From: a virus
Virus record (IMG/VR): IMGVR_UViG_3300020473_001965
Coordinates: 171,673 to 235,672 of that record
Length of the DNA: 64,000 nt
Strand: one strand, 5' to 3'
Within the stretch, counting starts at the first letter, position 1, and the number at the start of each line of letters is the position of its first letter. Below the pieces are notes generated by a model. The model was not told where the DNA came from and made no database searches. It saw only the letters and a list, made by a program, of their open reading frames with translations. The position numbers and the translations under genes are program-made. This document shows, piece by piece, positions 1 through 10,000 of the stretch.

Positions 1-404
1 ATGATGTTGAGAAGAGACTGATAAACAGTCTTTCCGAAGGCCCAAAGGCGTACACCCTTATCTTCTTCCCCTCGAACGATGACAGGAGCATAGGTCCTCA
101 TCTTAGGGTATAGCTTCTTTGCTAGCTCATACGATTCCTTAGAACCGTCGTCACGAAGCTTAGTGATAAGCTCCTGGATGGGGTCAGGCTTTCCAAACTG
201 GTATGGTGCCAAAAGACCCGGGTTATTTCCAATATTGTAGTAGAAATAACGCTCCTTGAAAGGTTGACCATCATTATCTTGGAAGGATAGCAAGCGAACT
301 GTGTGTTCTTCGCCTTCTTGCGGCCGCCACATCGTGTTTCGCTTTGAATTGTTACCAGAAAGCTGTCCCAGCTTCTTTCGAATTGCATCTAAATCAATTG
401 CCAT
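1..404 (-). CDS. 32: Single-stranded DNA-binding protein, T4 gp32-like (3' end beyond window)
   Basis: The first 134 codons are in the window; the gene runs off base 1 with no stop. It starts at ATG (402-404) with a good AAGGAG ribosome site just upstream. The N-terminus (MAIDLDAIRKKLG) is followed by WRPQEGEEHTVRLL, then DPIQELITKLRDDG and VRLWAFGKTVYQSLL. This matches the order of gp32 of T4-like phages: a basic N-terminal cooperativity segment, then the OB-fold core. gp32 coats ssDNA during replication, recombination and repair. The segment where T4 gp32 carries its zinc-binding Cys/His residues has no cysteine here, so the zinc module appears absent. It lies 85 bases after the preceding gene. 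Family assignment rests on pattern similarity, not on a search. Confidence 0.85.
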   Translation of the reverse strand, partial: MAIDLDAIRKKLGQLSGNNSKRNTMWRPQEGEEHTVRLLSFQDNDGQPFKERYFYYNIGNNPGLLAPYQFGKPDPIQELITKLRDDGSKESYELAKKLYPKMRTYAPVIVRGEEDKGVRLWAFGKTVYQSLLNI

Positions 405-489
405 TTTTTATCTCCTTAATGTTTAATGTGCAAATGTCCAATTACTTGGCTTGTATAAAGTACTGTGTGTGTATTAGTTGTTCAAATAT

Positions 490-1083
490 TTATTTGTTTG
501 TCTTGCGACTTTTTTTGCCCTTTTTTCTCTTACCGGGCATGTAAGGTTTTGCTCCTCCGAAGCCGCTGCCGGCTGCGGCGGCAGGAGTTCTTCTCTTTCT
601 CCCATGGGATGGTGGTGATTGGCCGAGGGGCAGAGTCACCCCTCTGATTGTTCCTCTAGAAGCGCCGCCTCCTCCACCCATACCAATTGCATTTATTTCT
701 TCTACTTCATCTTCTTCTTCGAGTTCATCTTCATCAATAATGTCTTCGCCGTCTTCAGACTCTGCTTTCTTGGTCGGTCCCGGGTATGCGGGAGGTGTAT
801 GAGGAGGCTCTAAAGACAGTGTTCCTCCTTCTAGCAAGATATGCCTAACATATTCTCTAATCAAACCCTCTTCCATTGTTTCCTCCAACTCCTCATCGTA
901 GCATTCAAATGAATCTTCATCGCATTCAGGATCGTAAAAACCCGCTAAAGGTGTACTGGTTTTTCTTGAGAAATCAGTTGATGCATAAGAAGAAGGATCG
1001 CCTACTTGACCTGTCAGGGTTGGTGACTTAATTCTTCCAGATGCATAACCGGGTGCTATATGAAATTCAGCTGATTTTGGCAT
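490..1083 (-). CDS. Acidic/basic bipartite protein, possible internal head protein
   Basis: 197 residues with no family I recognise. The order is a Ser/Gly-rich N-terminus, an acidic block with the helical segment EEGLIREYVRHILLEGG near residues 72-88, a second acidic block (EDELEEEDEVEE), a glycine run, and a strongly basic Lys/Arg-rich C-terminus ending at residue 197. The helical segment ends in LLE-G, which fits the (L/I)-x-E cleavage rule of T4 prohead protease gp21, so it may be a capsid-targeting peptide; this is inference. The layout (acidic middle, Gly-rich linker, low complexity) resembles the 200-residue protein at 33532-34134. It sits 20 bases after the HD-like gene and 85 bases before gp32. 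Confidence 0.6.
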   Translation of the reverse strand: MPKSAEFHIAPGYASGRIKSPTLTGQVGDPSSYASTDFSRKTSTPLAGFYDPECDEDSFECYDEELEETMEEGLIREYVRHILLEGGTLSLEPPHTPPAYPGPTKKAESEDGEDIIDEDELEEEDEVEEINAIGMGGGGGASRGTIRGVTLPLGQSPPSHGRKRRTPAAAAGSGFGGAKPYMPGKRKKGKKSRKTNK

Positions 1084-1103
1084 GTATATACATATTCTCT
1101 ACA

Positions 1104-1685
1104 TTACCCTTTTAATACAGCAGTCAGCCTGATAGCGTTATTTAAAGCCACAGACAAAATGGGCTGTCCGTTATGATAGAACTTAGACTCATCTGCCAGA
1201 GCACCTGAGCTTAAGAGGACTGCTAGCCATTCATTCTTTGAAAGATTTATTCCCAAATGATTTAGCAGCCAGAGCGATCGATGTTCAACTGTCATTTTTT
1301 CAAGCTTTTCATTAAACTTAAAATGTTGACCTAGTTTTTCCTGGTGCCACTTGGATGTCTCTTTGACAAAAAGGTCATGTTCGGTGTCCCCTACCTTTCC
1401 TATTGCATGAAACAACGATACTGTTATCATCTCGTCAGACGTCAAGCCCAAATTGTGTGCTTCGTTTTCTCTCCTTAAGTGATTTAAGACACTCAAAGAA
1501 TACTCTATGAGACCTCCTTGATAGGCCCAGCCCTGCTCTTCCCTGCAATTAAACGGGCACAAAGCAAGGCGCTCTCCAAGTGCCTCAATAAAAAGCTCAT
1601 AAGACTCAGACCTCTCTGAAACTTTCTGACTTAACTTATAGAATAATTCAAAATTGGACTGAATTTTTTCTGTTGGTAAACTCAT
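1104..1685 (-). CDS. HD-domain phosphohydrolase-like protein with lost metal ligands
   Basis: 193 residues. The overall pattern matches HD-superfamily proteins common in marine T4-like phages: a helical N-terminus, then GGLIEYSLSVLNHL, LFHAIGKVGD, TSKWHQEKLGQHF and SLWLLNHLGINLSKNEWLAVLL. In active members the first motif normally reads GGL-x-x-H-S and the second HD-x-GK. Here the first His is Tyr62 and the Asp of the HD pair is Ala94 (His93 is kept). A hydrolase lacking both would be expected to bind metal poorly, so this may be a ligand-binding or structural remnant. Start ATG at 1685 has an AGGAG site. The neighbours are small hypothetical genes and gp32. Confidence 0.65.
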   Translation of the reverse strand: MSLPTEKIQSNFELFYKLSQKVSERSESYELFIEALGERLALCPFNCREEQGWAYQGGLIEYSLSVLNHLRRENEAHNLGLTSDEMITVSLFHAIGKVGDTEHDLFVKETSKWHQEKLGQHFKFNEKLEKMTVEHRSLWLLNHLGINLSKNEWLAVLLSSGALADESKFYHNGQPILSVALNNAIRLTAVLKG

Positions 1686-1732
1686 TCATCATCTCCTGGT
1701 AAATCATACACCAAGAGAGTCGATTTTACAAA

Positions 1733-1963
1733 TTAATCTAAGTTTTTAAGCTCTGATAGAACGAAGTTACGAAGCTTTTCGGCTGTAAAAGTCTCAATGA
1801 GGTCTTCTTCGTGATCCTTGTTGTAGTGTAGATTTTCTCCACCTGACCACGCGTCTTCTTTAGCCTTGACATCTTCTGGTTTGTCTTTGTCGATTGCTAA
1901 GCCTGTTGCCTTCTTCATTTCTTCAATTATGATTCTTTTAAGATCACTCTTCTTGATTCTCAT
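1733..1963 (-). CDS. Small charged protein with a KRIIIEE N-terminal helix
   Basis: 76 residues, start ATG with GAGGAG seven bases upstream. The N-terminus (MRIKKSDLKRIIIEEMKKA) is a short amphipathic helix of a kind seen at the front of many small marine phage proteins. The C-terminus has a second amphipathic segment (TAEKLRNFVLSELKNLD). The middle is acidic and polar. No enzymatic motif, signal peptide or membrane segment is visible. It lies between the polymerase (51-base gap) and the HD-like gene (47-base gap). The helix resembles capsid-targeting peptides of prohead proteins, but that is only a suggestion. Confidence 0.6.
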   Translation of the reverse strand: MRIKKSDLKRIIIEEMKKATGLAIDKDKPEDVKAKEDAWSGGENLHYNKDHEEDLIETFTAEKLRNFVLSELKNLD

Positions 1964-2014
1964 CTTTAACTCCTCAAGACTACAGGATTAATTATTAACG
2001 TCAACGCCAAATTA

Positions 2015-3223
2015 TTAAACTTTAGATATGGAAAGTGGGAATGATTCTTTAAACCCGGAAATCACAGAGGCTGTTTTGACTAAATTCTTTAAATCGTCGA
2101 CAGCAAAAGGAGCTACATCCAAAAGCAGAGCATCGTGAATAATGTAAATGGGCGTTATGCCCAAGTCTTTTGCCCGGATCTCTTCAATAATTTTTCTAAA
2201 TCCGGACAGACACACGTCTACACCCGTCGATTGTATATAGTGACTCACAAGTAAATGTGAATCACACTTAGTGAATGTCAACGGGCGACCGTAATAGTTT
2301 TGTATTGAGCTTCCGCTTTCATGACACTCTCTTAACAACCTTCTAGCAAGTACGTCTATCTTAAAAAACGTTCTTATTTTATCCAGGACTATGGAAGCAT
2401 CGACGTCTCGACCGACAATAAGCTGTAACTTAACGGGCGATATACCGTAAAGTGCTCCCATGACTGCAATTTTTAACTTTACTCGATCAAGTTTTAGCCC
2501 TGTTTTTAAAGCTAAGCTATCGTAGATATCTTTATCAAATTCGACTCCGGCAAGGCACCCAGCTATTCGAGGCTCTAGAGAAGAGTAATCTACTTGTATT
2601 ATTCTTCCTCCGGGATATCTTGACTTAAAAATCTTTCTATGCTCTTTCTTAAGTGTAAGAATCTTGGGTCCTCTTTTAACAACTGTCCTTCCAGTCGCAC
2701 CTTGTTGATAGACAGGAGGTGGCAGCTTGTCGTCTGGCTTAGGACTAAAAGAATTAAGCGTTGATATCAATGTCGGGTTCGTTTCTTGAGCCTTTAGATC
2801 GTTAAGAATTTTTTTATCAATCAAGGCAGGTTGCAAGCTCGTCAGTGCTTCTCTGTTGACTAGAAAGTTGTCGACGTATGTTGTATCATTTATCTTGTCA
2901 AGTGCGCTCCAGAGATCAGCCACAAGGTTAGAAATATAACTTTGGAACACAGCTCGAGGGAGTGCATGATGCCATGGTATTGAAAGTCCAGCGGGTAGAC
3001 CACAAGTTGTATACGCAGTCACGTATTTTTCTGGTGGTCTGTCTCGTGGATCGATATTGAACATCAAGCACAAATCATTTAAAGACCTAACTGCATTGGG
3101 AGCATTTCCGTATATCCATGCATCTTCAGGTGGCGATGATACCCAAGAAAAGAGACCTGTACTCCTTTCACACAAAAGATTCTTATCTGTCCCTAAGAGG
3201 TTTTTTGAAATACAAACTTGCAC
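2015..3223 (-). CDS. Family A DNA polymerase, polymerase domain only
   Basis: 402 residues. The palm motifs of the Pol I family are clear: TGR near residue 178, motif A VDYSSLEPRIAG (Asp212, Glu217), motif B with Arg247, Lys251, Gly256 and Tyr259-Gly260, and motif C IYIIHDALLLDV (Asp364). No 5'-3' or 3'-5' exonuclease domain is present, so the protein is shorter than ordinary phage Pol I enzymes; an exonuclease could be encoded elsewhere, as I recall for the split polymerase of Rhodothermus phage RM378. Two oddities: the position equivalent to E. coli Phe762 is Met255, and the residue after the motif C Asp, normally Glu, is Ala365. The start is a GTG with no clear ribosome site; an in-frame TAA sits just upstream, so no longer form exists. 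Confidence 0.85.
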   Translation of the reverse strand: MQVCISKNLLGTDKNLLCERSTGLFSWVSSPPEDAWIYGNAPNAVRSLNDLCLMFNIDPRDRPPEKYVTAYTTCGLPAGLSIPWHHALPRAVFQSYISNLVADLWSALDKINDTTYVDNFLVNREALTSLQPALIDKKILNDLKAQETNPTLISTLNSFSPKPDDKLPPPVYQQGATGRTVVKRGPKILTLKKEHRKIFKSRYPGGRIIQVDYSSLEPRIAGCLAGVEFDKDIYDSLALKTGLKLDRVKLKIAVMGALYGISPVKLQLIVGRDVDASIVLDKIRTFFKIDVLARRLLRECHESGSSIQNYYGRPLTFTKCDSHLLVSHYIQSTGVDVCLSGFRKIIEEIRAKDLGITPIYIIHDALLLDVAPFAVDDLKNLVKTASVISGFKESFPLSISKV

Positions 3224-3253
3224 ATGTTAAAATAACACGCATAAAGAAAATGT

Positions 3254-6200
3254 TCAAGGAAGACGAGCTTCGGCAGCTTTGACTCTATTTTCCCACACAG
3301 TTTTTTGACTAGAATCTTCCTCTGAAGAAAATGAAGAGCCTAGCCAGGCGTTAAAGAGGCCTATTAGGCGCTTGCATTTTGCTTTATTGTTATCAGACTT
3401 TTTCTGCTTTGCGTCTTTGTCTTTGCCTGTTCTCCTGTCAGCGTCTTCTTTGTACCTAGCAGCCAGGATGGCTGCGCCTTCGATATCATGCAGAAGGTTT
3501 CTAGGTTTCACGCTTCTGAGCGTTGCTAATCTAGCTGCCTTAGCAGCTGCCTTTTCAGCAGCTTCTTTTGCGATCCCCGCTTCTTCAGCATGTTCGTTAA
3601 TTAAGTCTGTTTCAACAATTCCACGAAGAGCTTGCTGGTTAGTAACTCTCACTCTTACTTCATCTTTGTTTGCATCAACTTCATCTATGGCAGCCGCTGT
3701 CTGATCATCAACAGTTGTTCCGCTCGAGCCTACACGTGTTGCGATATCTGACAGGCGTTGAGTCAGATCTTTAAAGACTGCATATCCCCCTGTGTATAAG
3801 AGATTTGCAGACGTCGTAAACTTTCCTGCCGCAACTTCATGAGACACACTCATTACACTGTACAAAGCATCAAGATCTGTGCCTGTTCTGAAGTCTACAA
3901 AAACTGTTTGCAAGGGTGCGATAATGGGACATCCTGGAAGGGTCAAGTTTAATTGTTGAGGCATCATAGTCATCGGCATTATATCTTCTTCGATACCAGA
4001 ATCATCGCCTGGATCAGACCCCTTCAACATGTGAACGGTGTTCAAGTCAGAATTTGATGAGTTACTAATACTTGCAGCAAATAGTGCTGAATTACTAGAG
4101 CCTATGTCAATAGAAGGTGCAAAAGTTTTTAATAAGTCTTTGTATGCGTTGCCTCGTTTAAATACTAGATAGTCTCCTTCGTTTGACAATAGACCTAAAT
4201 CTTCAGCAAAAGTATAAGCTCTATTTCTATCAATCGCACGTGAAACAGATGCTGTGTAAGGCTCCTCTTCACCTTCAGATTGATTAACTGCAGACGGGAC
4301 ATAGTCTTCAAAGATTCTATACATTAAATCTGTCGCTCCTGAATATGACATCGATTTTTCGTCTTCAATGTATATCCTCAAGATCTTTGACGATTCGCAT
4401 GTGGCTGCGCCTCCTACTTCTGCTTTTCCCTCTGGGGTCAAAGGCTGGATTGGAGGTGCTTCAAACTGAACCTTTATCAGTGGGGTTCTGAACTCATAGG
4501 GGCCCGTTTCGTAAGCGTGCTTTAATGCTTCTGACCTTTTGCTGTTAGCAGTTTCGAGAACTCGTTCAGACTCAATTTCTTTATAATCAAAAAACCCTGT
4601 GTCCTTGTTTACAGTTCTTGTATAGTCGCGACCTTTTGATCCGAAGCCGTATTCTGCCCATCCTTGATTATCAAAAAAGACGTTCTGAATCAGTCCTACA
4701 AAATCCATTATCCCTATGTTGGGACCTTGTGCATTGGTAACTCGATCCATTGCAGCTTTAAAGTCTGGCCAGTGGATTGGTATCGCTGCGATTGACATGT
4801 TGCTTATATAAGAAGCTCTGTCATTAATAACACCCCATATCACTTGAATCTCGTCAAACTCAGGAAAACCTGGGGCGTATGTCAGAGGTGATACGACGTA
4901 GAGATTGAAAAGCTTTCCTAGAGAAACATAGTCTCGGTTTTGCTTTCCTATCAACATATACTTTTCGACGCGTGCTGAATCTTTTAAGTCAGGCTTGTAT
5001 TCGTAAAGCCTTGGGTGTGTACTACCTCCCCAGCATTTATCCCAAACGAGCCAAGGATCAGGCGCGTCCCAAACTCCAGTCAACTTCTTAGACGCAACGC
5101 TTTTGATTGTCTCTCTTGCTGAAGTCAACGCTGATATGTTTGACCCACCCGACCCTATCAATTCTTCTAGTGCAGCTACTGCATCATCGGGAACAGCATC
5201 ACCAGCTTTTTTTGCAGTCGCTATTAAGGCATTGATTGAGTCAAGTGCTATAGGAAATGTAAATTGCTTTCCGGCTTTGCCTGCTGATTCAAAAATCTTT
5301 TTAATTCTTGTCGTAGGAAGGCCGGGGGTTTTTTCAGGCAAATAATCACGTATAGAGACGATGAGATCTTCCAGGTCTTGCAACATCCTCTGTTCAGATT
5401 TTGCGACATCATCGAGTATCTTTCCACCCTCGATAAACTGTTGTGCTCCGCTAGCTGCAATCGTCAACGTTACCTGAACTTCTCCTGTTGGAGTGAAAGA
5501 ATACGAAGAGTTTGCAATCATGAACGTCTCAGATCTTCTCATGCTATTGATAAATTGACCAAAAGGTGCGTCGCCTATCGGCAAGTTTGCATCTGGATGG
5601 ATCCAGCCATATTCTATTTTTAGATATGTAGTGCCCATATGACGTGGGCTTACGAGAGATGCTATTTCTGCAAGTCGAGATCTGTCATGCAGAGTAAAAG
5701 TTAGAGACCCGTCTGTAAAGATAATAGAGTTTACTTGGGGCGCTACATTTAGCTTTATGCCCATAAGAGACATGAACGGACGGTATGGGTCGATTACGCC
5801 AGATGTGGTTCCATTAAACCCACCTATTCTAGTTACTGTCCCACGGCGCTCGTCGGAATTTACCAGTGTTTGTGGTGATAAGAATACTTCCATGCCGCTT
5901 ACATTTCTTATTTTCGATTGTTCAGCCTTCACGGACGTATCGTCTGCGCCGTCGGGCATTTCCAGCCTGTTTGAAGTTTTTGACCATGATGTGGAAGAGA
6001 ACTCATCCTCGCCTAGTAAAAACCTGTATAATGATGGGACACCTTCTGCATCTACATTATCTGTACCACGACCTGGTCCGAAAAATTGAACGTCTAAATA
6101 CGGCACACACCTGGACAACTCAATTGTTGGAAGTGCATTAAGAAAGATGTGCAGAGCTTCAGAATTTCCTGTTTCTCTAGAGAATGTTATATCATTGCTG

Positions 6201-6706
6201 CAAATATTGGTTATTATGGGTTCTTCTATCTCTTCTCTATTTTGGGCCACCACCGCAGCAGGCGATGTCGATTCGAGTACCCTCATCATCATCACCGTCC
6301 AAACACCCATCCAGCATGTGGCATTATCAGGATTTAAGCTAAATCCACCTCCGGCTGCCGGAGAAAGAGTAGGCGGGCCAAATGACTGCACTACAACTTT
6401 GCCTGCAAGATCTCCAGTATTGGCTTCTAGCATCTGGATGATCTCACCTATGGGTGGGTTTCCATTACCGACCCCATACAGAGAATTGCGAAGGAGAGAG
6501 ATCGCATCGATTTCACTCACTGTCTTAGGAATTGCTGCGTTCGGCCCTGTATCTGTGTTTCCTTCAATATTATTGACAGGCTCAAACGTTACAGCGTCAG
6601 CTATGCCTTCAAGCAATCCTGTATTCCTACCCAGATACTTGGACAACTCATTTATTACTTCATAAAGATTTGATGGGTTCCATCTTTTTATTTGATCGCC
6701 AGACAT
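3254..6706 (-). CDS. Baseplate hub-like protein (gp27/gpD type), large
   Basis: 1150 residues, much longer than T4 gp27. The central region (FTDGSLTFTLHDRSRLAEIA, then MGTTYLKIEYGWIHPD) and a later region (QTVFVDFRTGTDLDALYSVM, then SVSHEVAAGKFTTSANLLYT) follow the pattern of gpD/gp27-type hub domains, in which a beta-barrel module ends in a V-x-S-x-x-H turn and a G-x-F-x-T strand. The C-terminal 150 residues or so are Ala/Lys/Glu-rich and probably coiled coil. It is 7 bases downstream of the LysM-type gene and in line with the tape measure and other baseplate genes, which supports a place at the tail tip. Assignment is by pattern and context; a dedicated structure comparison would be decisive. 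Confidence 0.65.
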   Translation of the reverse strand: MSGDQIKRWNPSNLYEVINELSKYLGRNTGLLEGIADAVTFEPVNNIEGNTDTGPNAAIPKTVSEIDAISLLRNSLYGVGNGNPPIGEIIQMLEANTGDLAGKVVVQSFGPPTLSPAAGGGFSLNPDNATCWMGVWTVMMMRVLESTSPAAVVAQNREEIEEPIITNICSNDITFSRETGNSEALHIFLNALPTIELSRCVPYLDVQFFGPGRGTDNVDAEGVPSLYRFLLGEDEFSSTSWSKTSNRLEMPDGADDTSVKAEQSKIRNVSGMEVFLSPQTLVNSDERRGTVTRIGGFNGTTSGVIDPYRPFMSLMGIKLNVAPQVNSIIFTDGSLTFTLHDRSRLAEIASLVSPRHMGTTYLKIEYGWIHPDANLPIGDAPFGQFINSMRRSETFMIANSSYSFTPTGEVQVTLTIAASGAQQFIEGGKILDDVAKSEQRMLQDLEDLIVSIRDYLPEKTPGLPTTRIKKIFESAGKAGKQFTFPIALDSINALIATAKKAGDAVPDDAVAALEELIGSGGSNISALTSARETIKSVASKKLTGVWDAPDPWLVWDKCWGGSTHPRLYEYKPDLKDSARVEKYMLIGKQNRDYVSLGKLFNLYVVSPLTYAPGFPEFDEIQVIWGVINDRASYISNMSIAAIPIHWPDFKAAMDRVTNAQGPNIGIMDFVGLIQNVFFDNQGWAEYGFGSKGRDYTRTVNKDTGFFDYKEIESERVLETANSKRSEALKHAYETGPYEFRTPLIKVQFEAPPIQPLTPEGKAEVGGAATCESSKILRIYIEDEKSMSYSGATDLMYRIFEDYVPSAVNQSEGEEEPYTASVSRAIDRNRAYTFAEDLGLLSNEGDYLVFKRGNAYKDLLKTFAPSIDIGSSNSALFAASISNSSNSDLNTVHMLKGSDPGDDSGIEEDIMPMTMMPQQLNLTLPGCPIIAPLQTVFVDFRTGTDLDALYSVMSVSHEVAAGKFTTSANLLYTGGYAVFKDLTQRLSDIATRVGSSGTTVDDQTAAAIDEVDANKDEVRVRVTNQQALRGIVETDLINEHAEEAGIAKEAAEKAAAKAARLATLRSVKPRNLLHDIEGAAILAARYKEDADRRTGKDKDAKQKKSDNNKAKCKRLIGLFNAWLGSSFSSEEDSSQKTVWENRVKAAEARLP

Positions 6707-6713
6707 AAGCCTA

Positions 6714-6998
6714 CTATAATGCGTTTGATATAATACCTAAATCTGTAGGTATTCTAAGAAAAGTTCCGGGTGGGCACTGCAGACCCCAACCTATGTCGGA
6801 AGCGGCGGCTATTACCCACCAGAGGCGTGTGTCTCCATAGTATTTGTGTGCAACGTGATCCAACCTCTCAGATTCTCTTAGGGCAAGCTCTTTTACAGGT
6901 ACTTTTTTCCTCTTGACAAGCCCACGTACAACCCTTATAGCGTCAGATGTTCCGTAGTAAAGCCTTTCACGCTGAGAAGTTATCTTATGTCTTTTCAT
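6714..6998 (-). CDS. LysM-like tail/baseplate protein (gp53 or gpX type)
   Basis: 94 residues. The core SERLDHVAHKYYGDTRLWWV followed by IAAASDIGWGLQCPPGTFLRIP is the LysM-like fold found in phage tail protein X and in the C-terminal part of T4 gp53: D-x-x-A-x-x-Y-Y-G-D, a W-x-I strand, and a PG-x-x-L-x-I-P closing strand. In phages these domains lie in the baseplate and help bind the tube or hub rather than peptidoglycan. Start ATG has a GGAG site. It is packed between two large baseplate genes with gaps of 3 and 7 bases. Confidence 0.8.
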   Translation of the reverse strand: MKRHKITSQRERLYYGTSDAIRVVRGLVKRKKVPVKELALRESERLDHVAHKYYGDTRLWWVIAAASDIGWGLQCPPGTFLRIPTDLGIISNAL

Positions 6999-7001
6999 TC
7001 G

Positions 7002-10000
7002 TTAGTCTCCATTCGGCTTACTCTTTTCATATGGCCCTCTGGCAAGCTTACCTACAGAGTTTCCAGCATTGTAGATTGGTGCCCTGTTCATTCCGTACTT
7101 ATCTAATCCAGGCCCAATATCGTGGATTGGGGAGAATGAGATTGTAATCTGACAAGCTTTTGGCGCTTTTGATCCTTCTGAAGTTTCCCAGGTTATTTGA
7201 TCAAGCCACTGAAAGTCCATCTGAGTTATGAATCCTGCGAGGCCTCGACCCATGGAGGATTCAAATGCCCTGACAACTGGGTTTGTCTCAGAAGACATGA
7301 ATTCTCCAAAGTCTGGTGGGTCTGCAGCAGGTGCGTACTCAATTGAATCAGGATCTACTTCAAAGACCCCGGCCTTGGCAAGAATATAATACGGTATTAC
7401 AACTTTAGAAAGATCGAGATCCCTAACCTTCATAGCTTGTTGAAATGTCCCATATTTTAAAGCCGCTGCCGCCAGGGCGCCGGCGGCACCTACCACAGTT
7501 TTTCGGGCCGGAGGTATGGGCGCAGTGACTTTACAATGAGCTATTCCGTATTTTGATATATTGCCAAAATCGCCAGATGTCAATCCCATTTCTAAAGATT
7601 CTAGTGTTGGTTCGATTTTTGAAATCTCAAAGACCATACCAGACGGAACCCAAACTTGACGCATCTTTTCTTTTCCGTCCTTCTGGATCATGACTTTCAC
7701 TCTTTCTTTACTGGTGAATTTTGCGGAAATTGCGCCAAGGAGAGGCGGCTCGGCGTATTCTGGAGTTGCACTTTTATTAATCGCTGAATTTACATCTTCC
7801 GTCAGCTCGACTGCAGAGATGATATCAGATGCAGCCTCGGCAGCAAAGTCTGGATTTACACCTGGGCCGAAAAGCCTTGCCAGTGCAAATTTAGAATAAT
7901 TTGATTTTATTAAATCACCTAATCTCAATCGAATCATTGGAGATGCTGCTAGTACTTGTGAGAACGGGGCAGTAAAAGGTTTGTCATCATTTACGTCTGG
8001 GTTTTGCACCATGGTTCCGCCAGAATACTGTGGGTACATCAGTGTCGTCAGCTTGTTAATCTTCCACCACATCTCATCAAAATCCCTCGGATTAGTTGAG
8101 ACAACCCAGAAGGTCATTCCAATCGCTCGCTGCGTATTGTTGTAAATCATCACTGGATCTGCACGGCCGTACCCTTGATTTGAGTCATAATTGGCTGTAT
8201 AGGAATCAGATAGTGACGTCAAAAAAGCATTAAATGATACAATTTCGTTTGTTCTAATATCGTGAAAATAAAAAGGCATGTACTCGCCTTCGCAAAGATC
8301 TTCTACTTTTTTAACTAACTCGGCTGAAAGTCTTGTGTCGCCTGAATCGAGAACCTGTTGCTTGTATCTATGGTCATCCCCCAAAGCGTCTTTAAACTCA
8401 TTTTGATAGTTTGGATCTTCTAGACCGAATGATACTATTTCACCGCCGACAGATTTTGCCATTGTCAAGACGTCTGCACTTATCAAGTAAGTACTGGGAG
8501 GGGCTCCCTGGCGCCAAACTAGTGTTTGATCAGCCCCGTCGATTGTATATCTACTTTTACCTACTCGATATTCTTGAATTCCTGCCTTTAACTCTATTGC
8601 ATCGATTGATGAGACTTTTGTATCAATAACTCCTGAAGCATCGCCAGGTTTAGAAATTATCTTGGATGCATCAGCTTCAATAAGGACGTCTTCGTAGATA
8701 TCACCCATTGCTGCTAGCATGTTTATGTAGCCAATTAGTTTCGAGTTCCTAATTGTGGCAAAGAGGTCAGCAATTGCGCCTAAGGCAGCGAACAGACCTC
8801 CCTTGAAAATGTCACCAAACGCCAGGCCGATCTCAATGGTCGATCTAATGACAGCACGGAAAACAATTGAATAATAACCCGGGGAGTCATTAATGTTTCT
8901 CCCGCCCGGCAAGAATGAAAATATCCCACCTGAGCCTCCTTTGAAGGCATCTACTTCTCCAAAGAAAATTTCTGTCCCTAATGATGTCGCCTCGACAAAA
9001 TCCATGTTCGTAGGACGTACACCGAAGAACGATGGTTTAACAAGCGCCGCTCCGCTGCCTCGGAAAAATTTACCTATTTTTCCTGGGTTTGGGTTGTTAT
9101 ACGATGATACTAGCTTATTACTCGATGGAAGAGGTAGGATCAGTGCACCAATAATCATCGCCACAAGATCTACTAGTATTCCAATTGCTAGAACAAGCGC
9201 AATGACAAGCACAGTCATTCCCATTTTTGGTGTTGCGCCGAACGGTTCAAGTGGGCTGTTTAAAACACCCCAAGATTTATCACGAAAACCCTTGTAGACT
9301 TTTGTAACAGATGCACCTTTAGTCTCTCGGTTTCCTCCGCCGAAACCGGGTTTCTCGACATTACGAGCAAGAACATCATTGGGGTCAACTTTTGTAGCCC
9401 CTAGCTGCTGGAGAGAAGGTAGGATCGCTGCCAAGTCGCCCGTTGACGGTGAGTGTCCTGTCGCAGCTACGATGAGCTTGTGACCGATATCCTTCATCTC
9501 TTTTAGCTTAACACCCCCAGAGTTACTATCATACTCACCTAATTTGTCTTGCTTCGAAACAAACTTCAAAGCATCAACATCACCTGATGACATCGGGGAT
9601 CTGGATGGGTTGTAGGGTGACTTACCATCGGGGTGGAATCTATTGAATTGTGTCAAAACTGGGCTTATTAAAGCTTTGTCACGAGCCTGCTTAAGGGCTT
9701 CATGACCGGTTTTTGCCTCATCTTTTCCTGACTTATCAACAACATCAGCTATTTGATTTCCATCAAAGGTTCCGCCGCCCTTAGCATCGGGTGCAGACCC
9801 TCCTGAAATGGTATCATAATACGATCTTAGACCTGCTGCGTCGATGTTTTTATCGTATGAAACAGCAGATCCGCCGGATCCTACTGTGTGGTGGGCGCGG
9901 CCGCCGTCGTCAGCTATGATAGAAAAATCTTCAGATCCCGGTTTTAAAAAATACCTGTTCGATTCATTTGTTTCTTTTGCAACATAGTCACCTAACGCAT

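Noticed and set aside
122-388. Minus-strand 88-codon open frame near the left edge
   Set aside because: It lies inside gp32 in another frame; gp32 has the ribosome site and recognisable protein sequence.
3200-3260. Possible frameshifted N-terminal part of the polymerase upstream of 3223
   Set aside because: An in-frame TAA lies just before the GTG and the other frame (MRVILTC...) ends after 19 codons, so no extension exists; the space upstream is the hub gene.
8893-9297. Plus-strand 134-codon open frame
   Set aside because: Antisense of the large baseplate protein; Pro/Ser/Thr-rich composition and no start signal.
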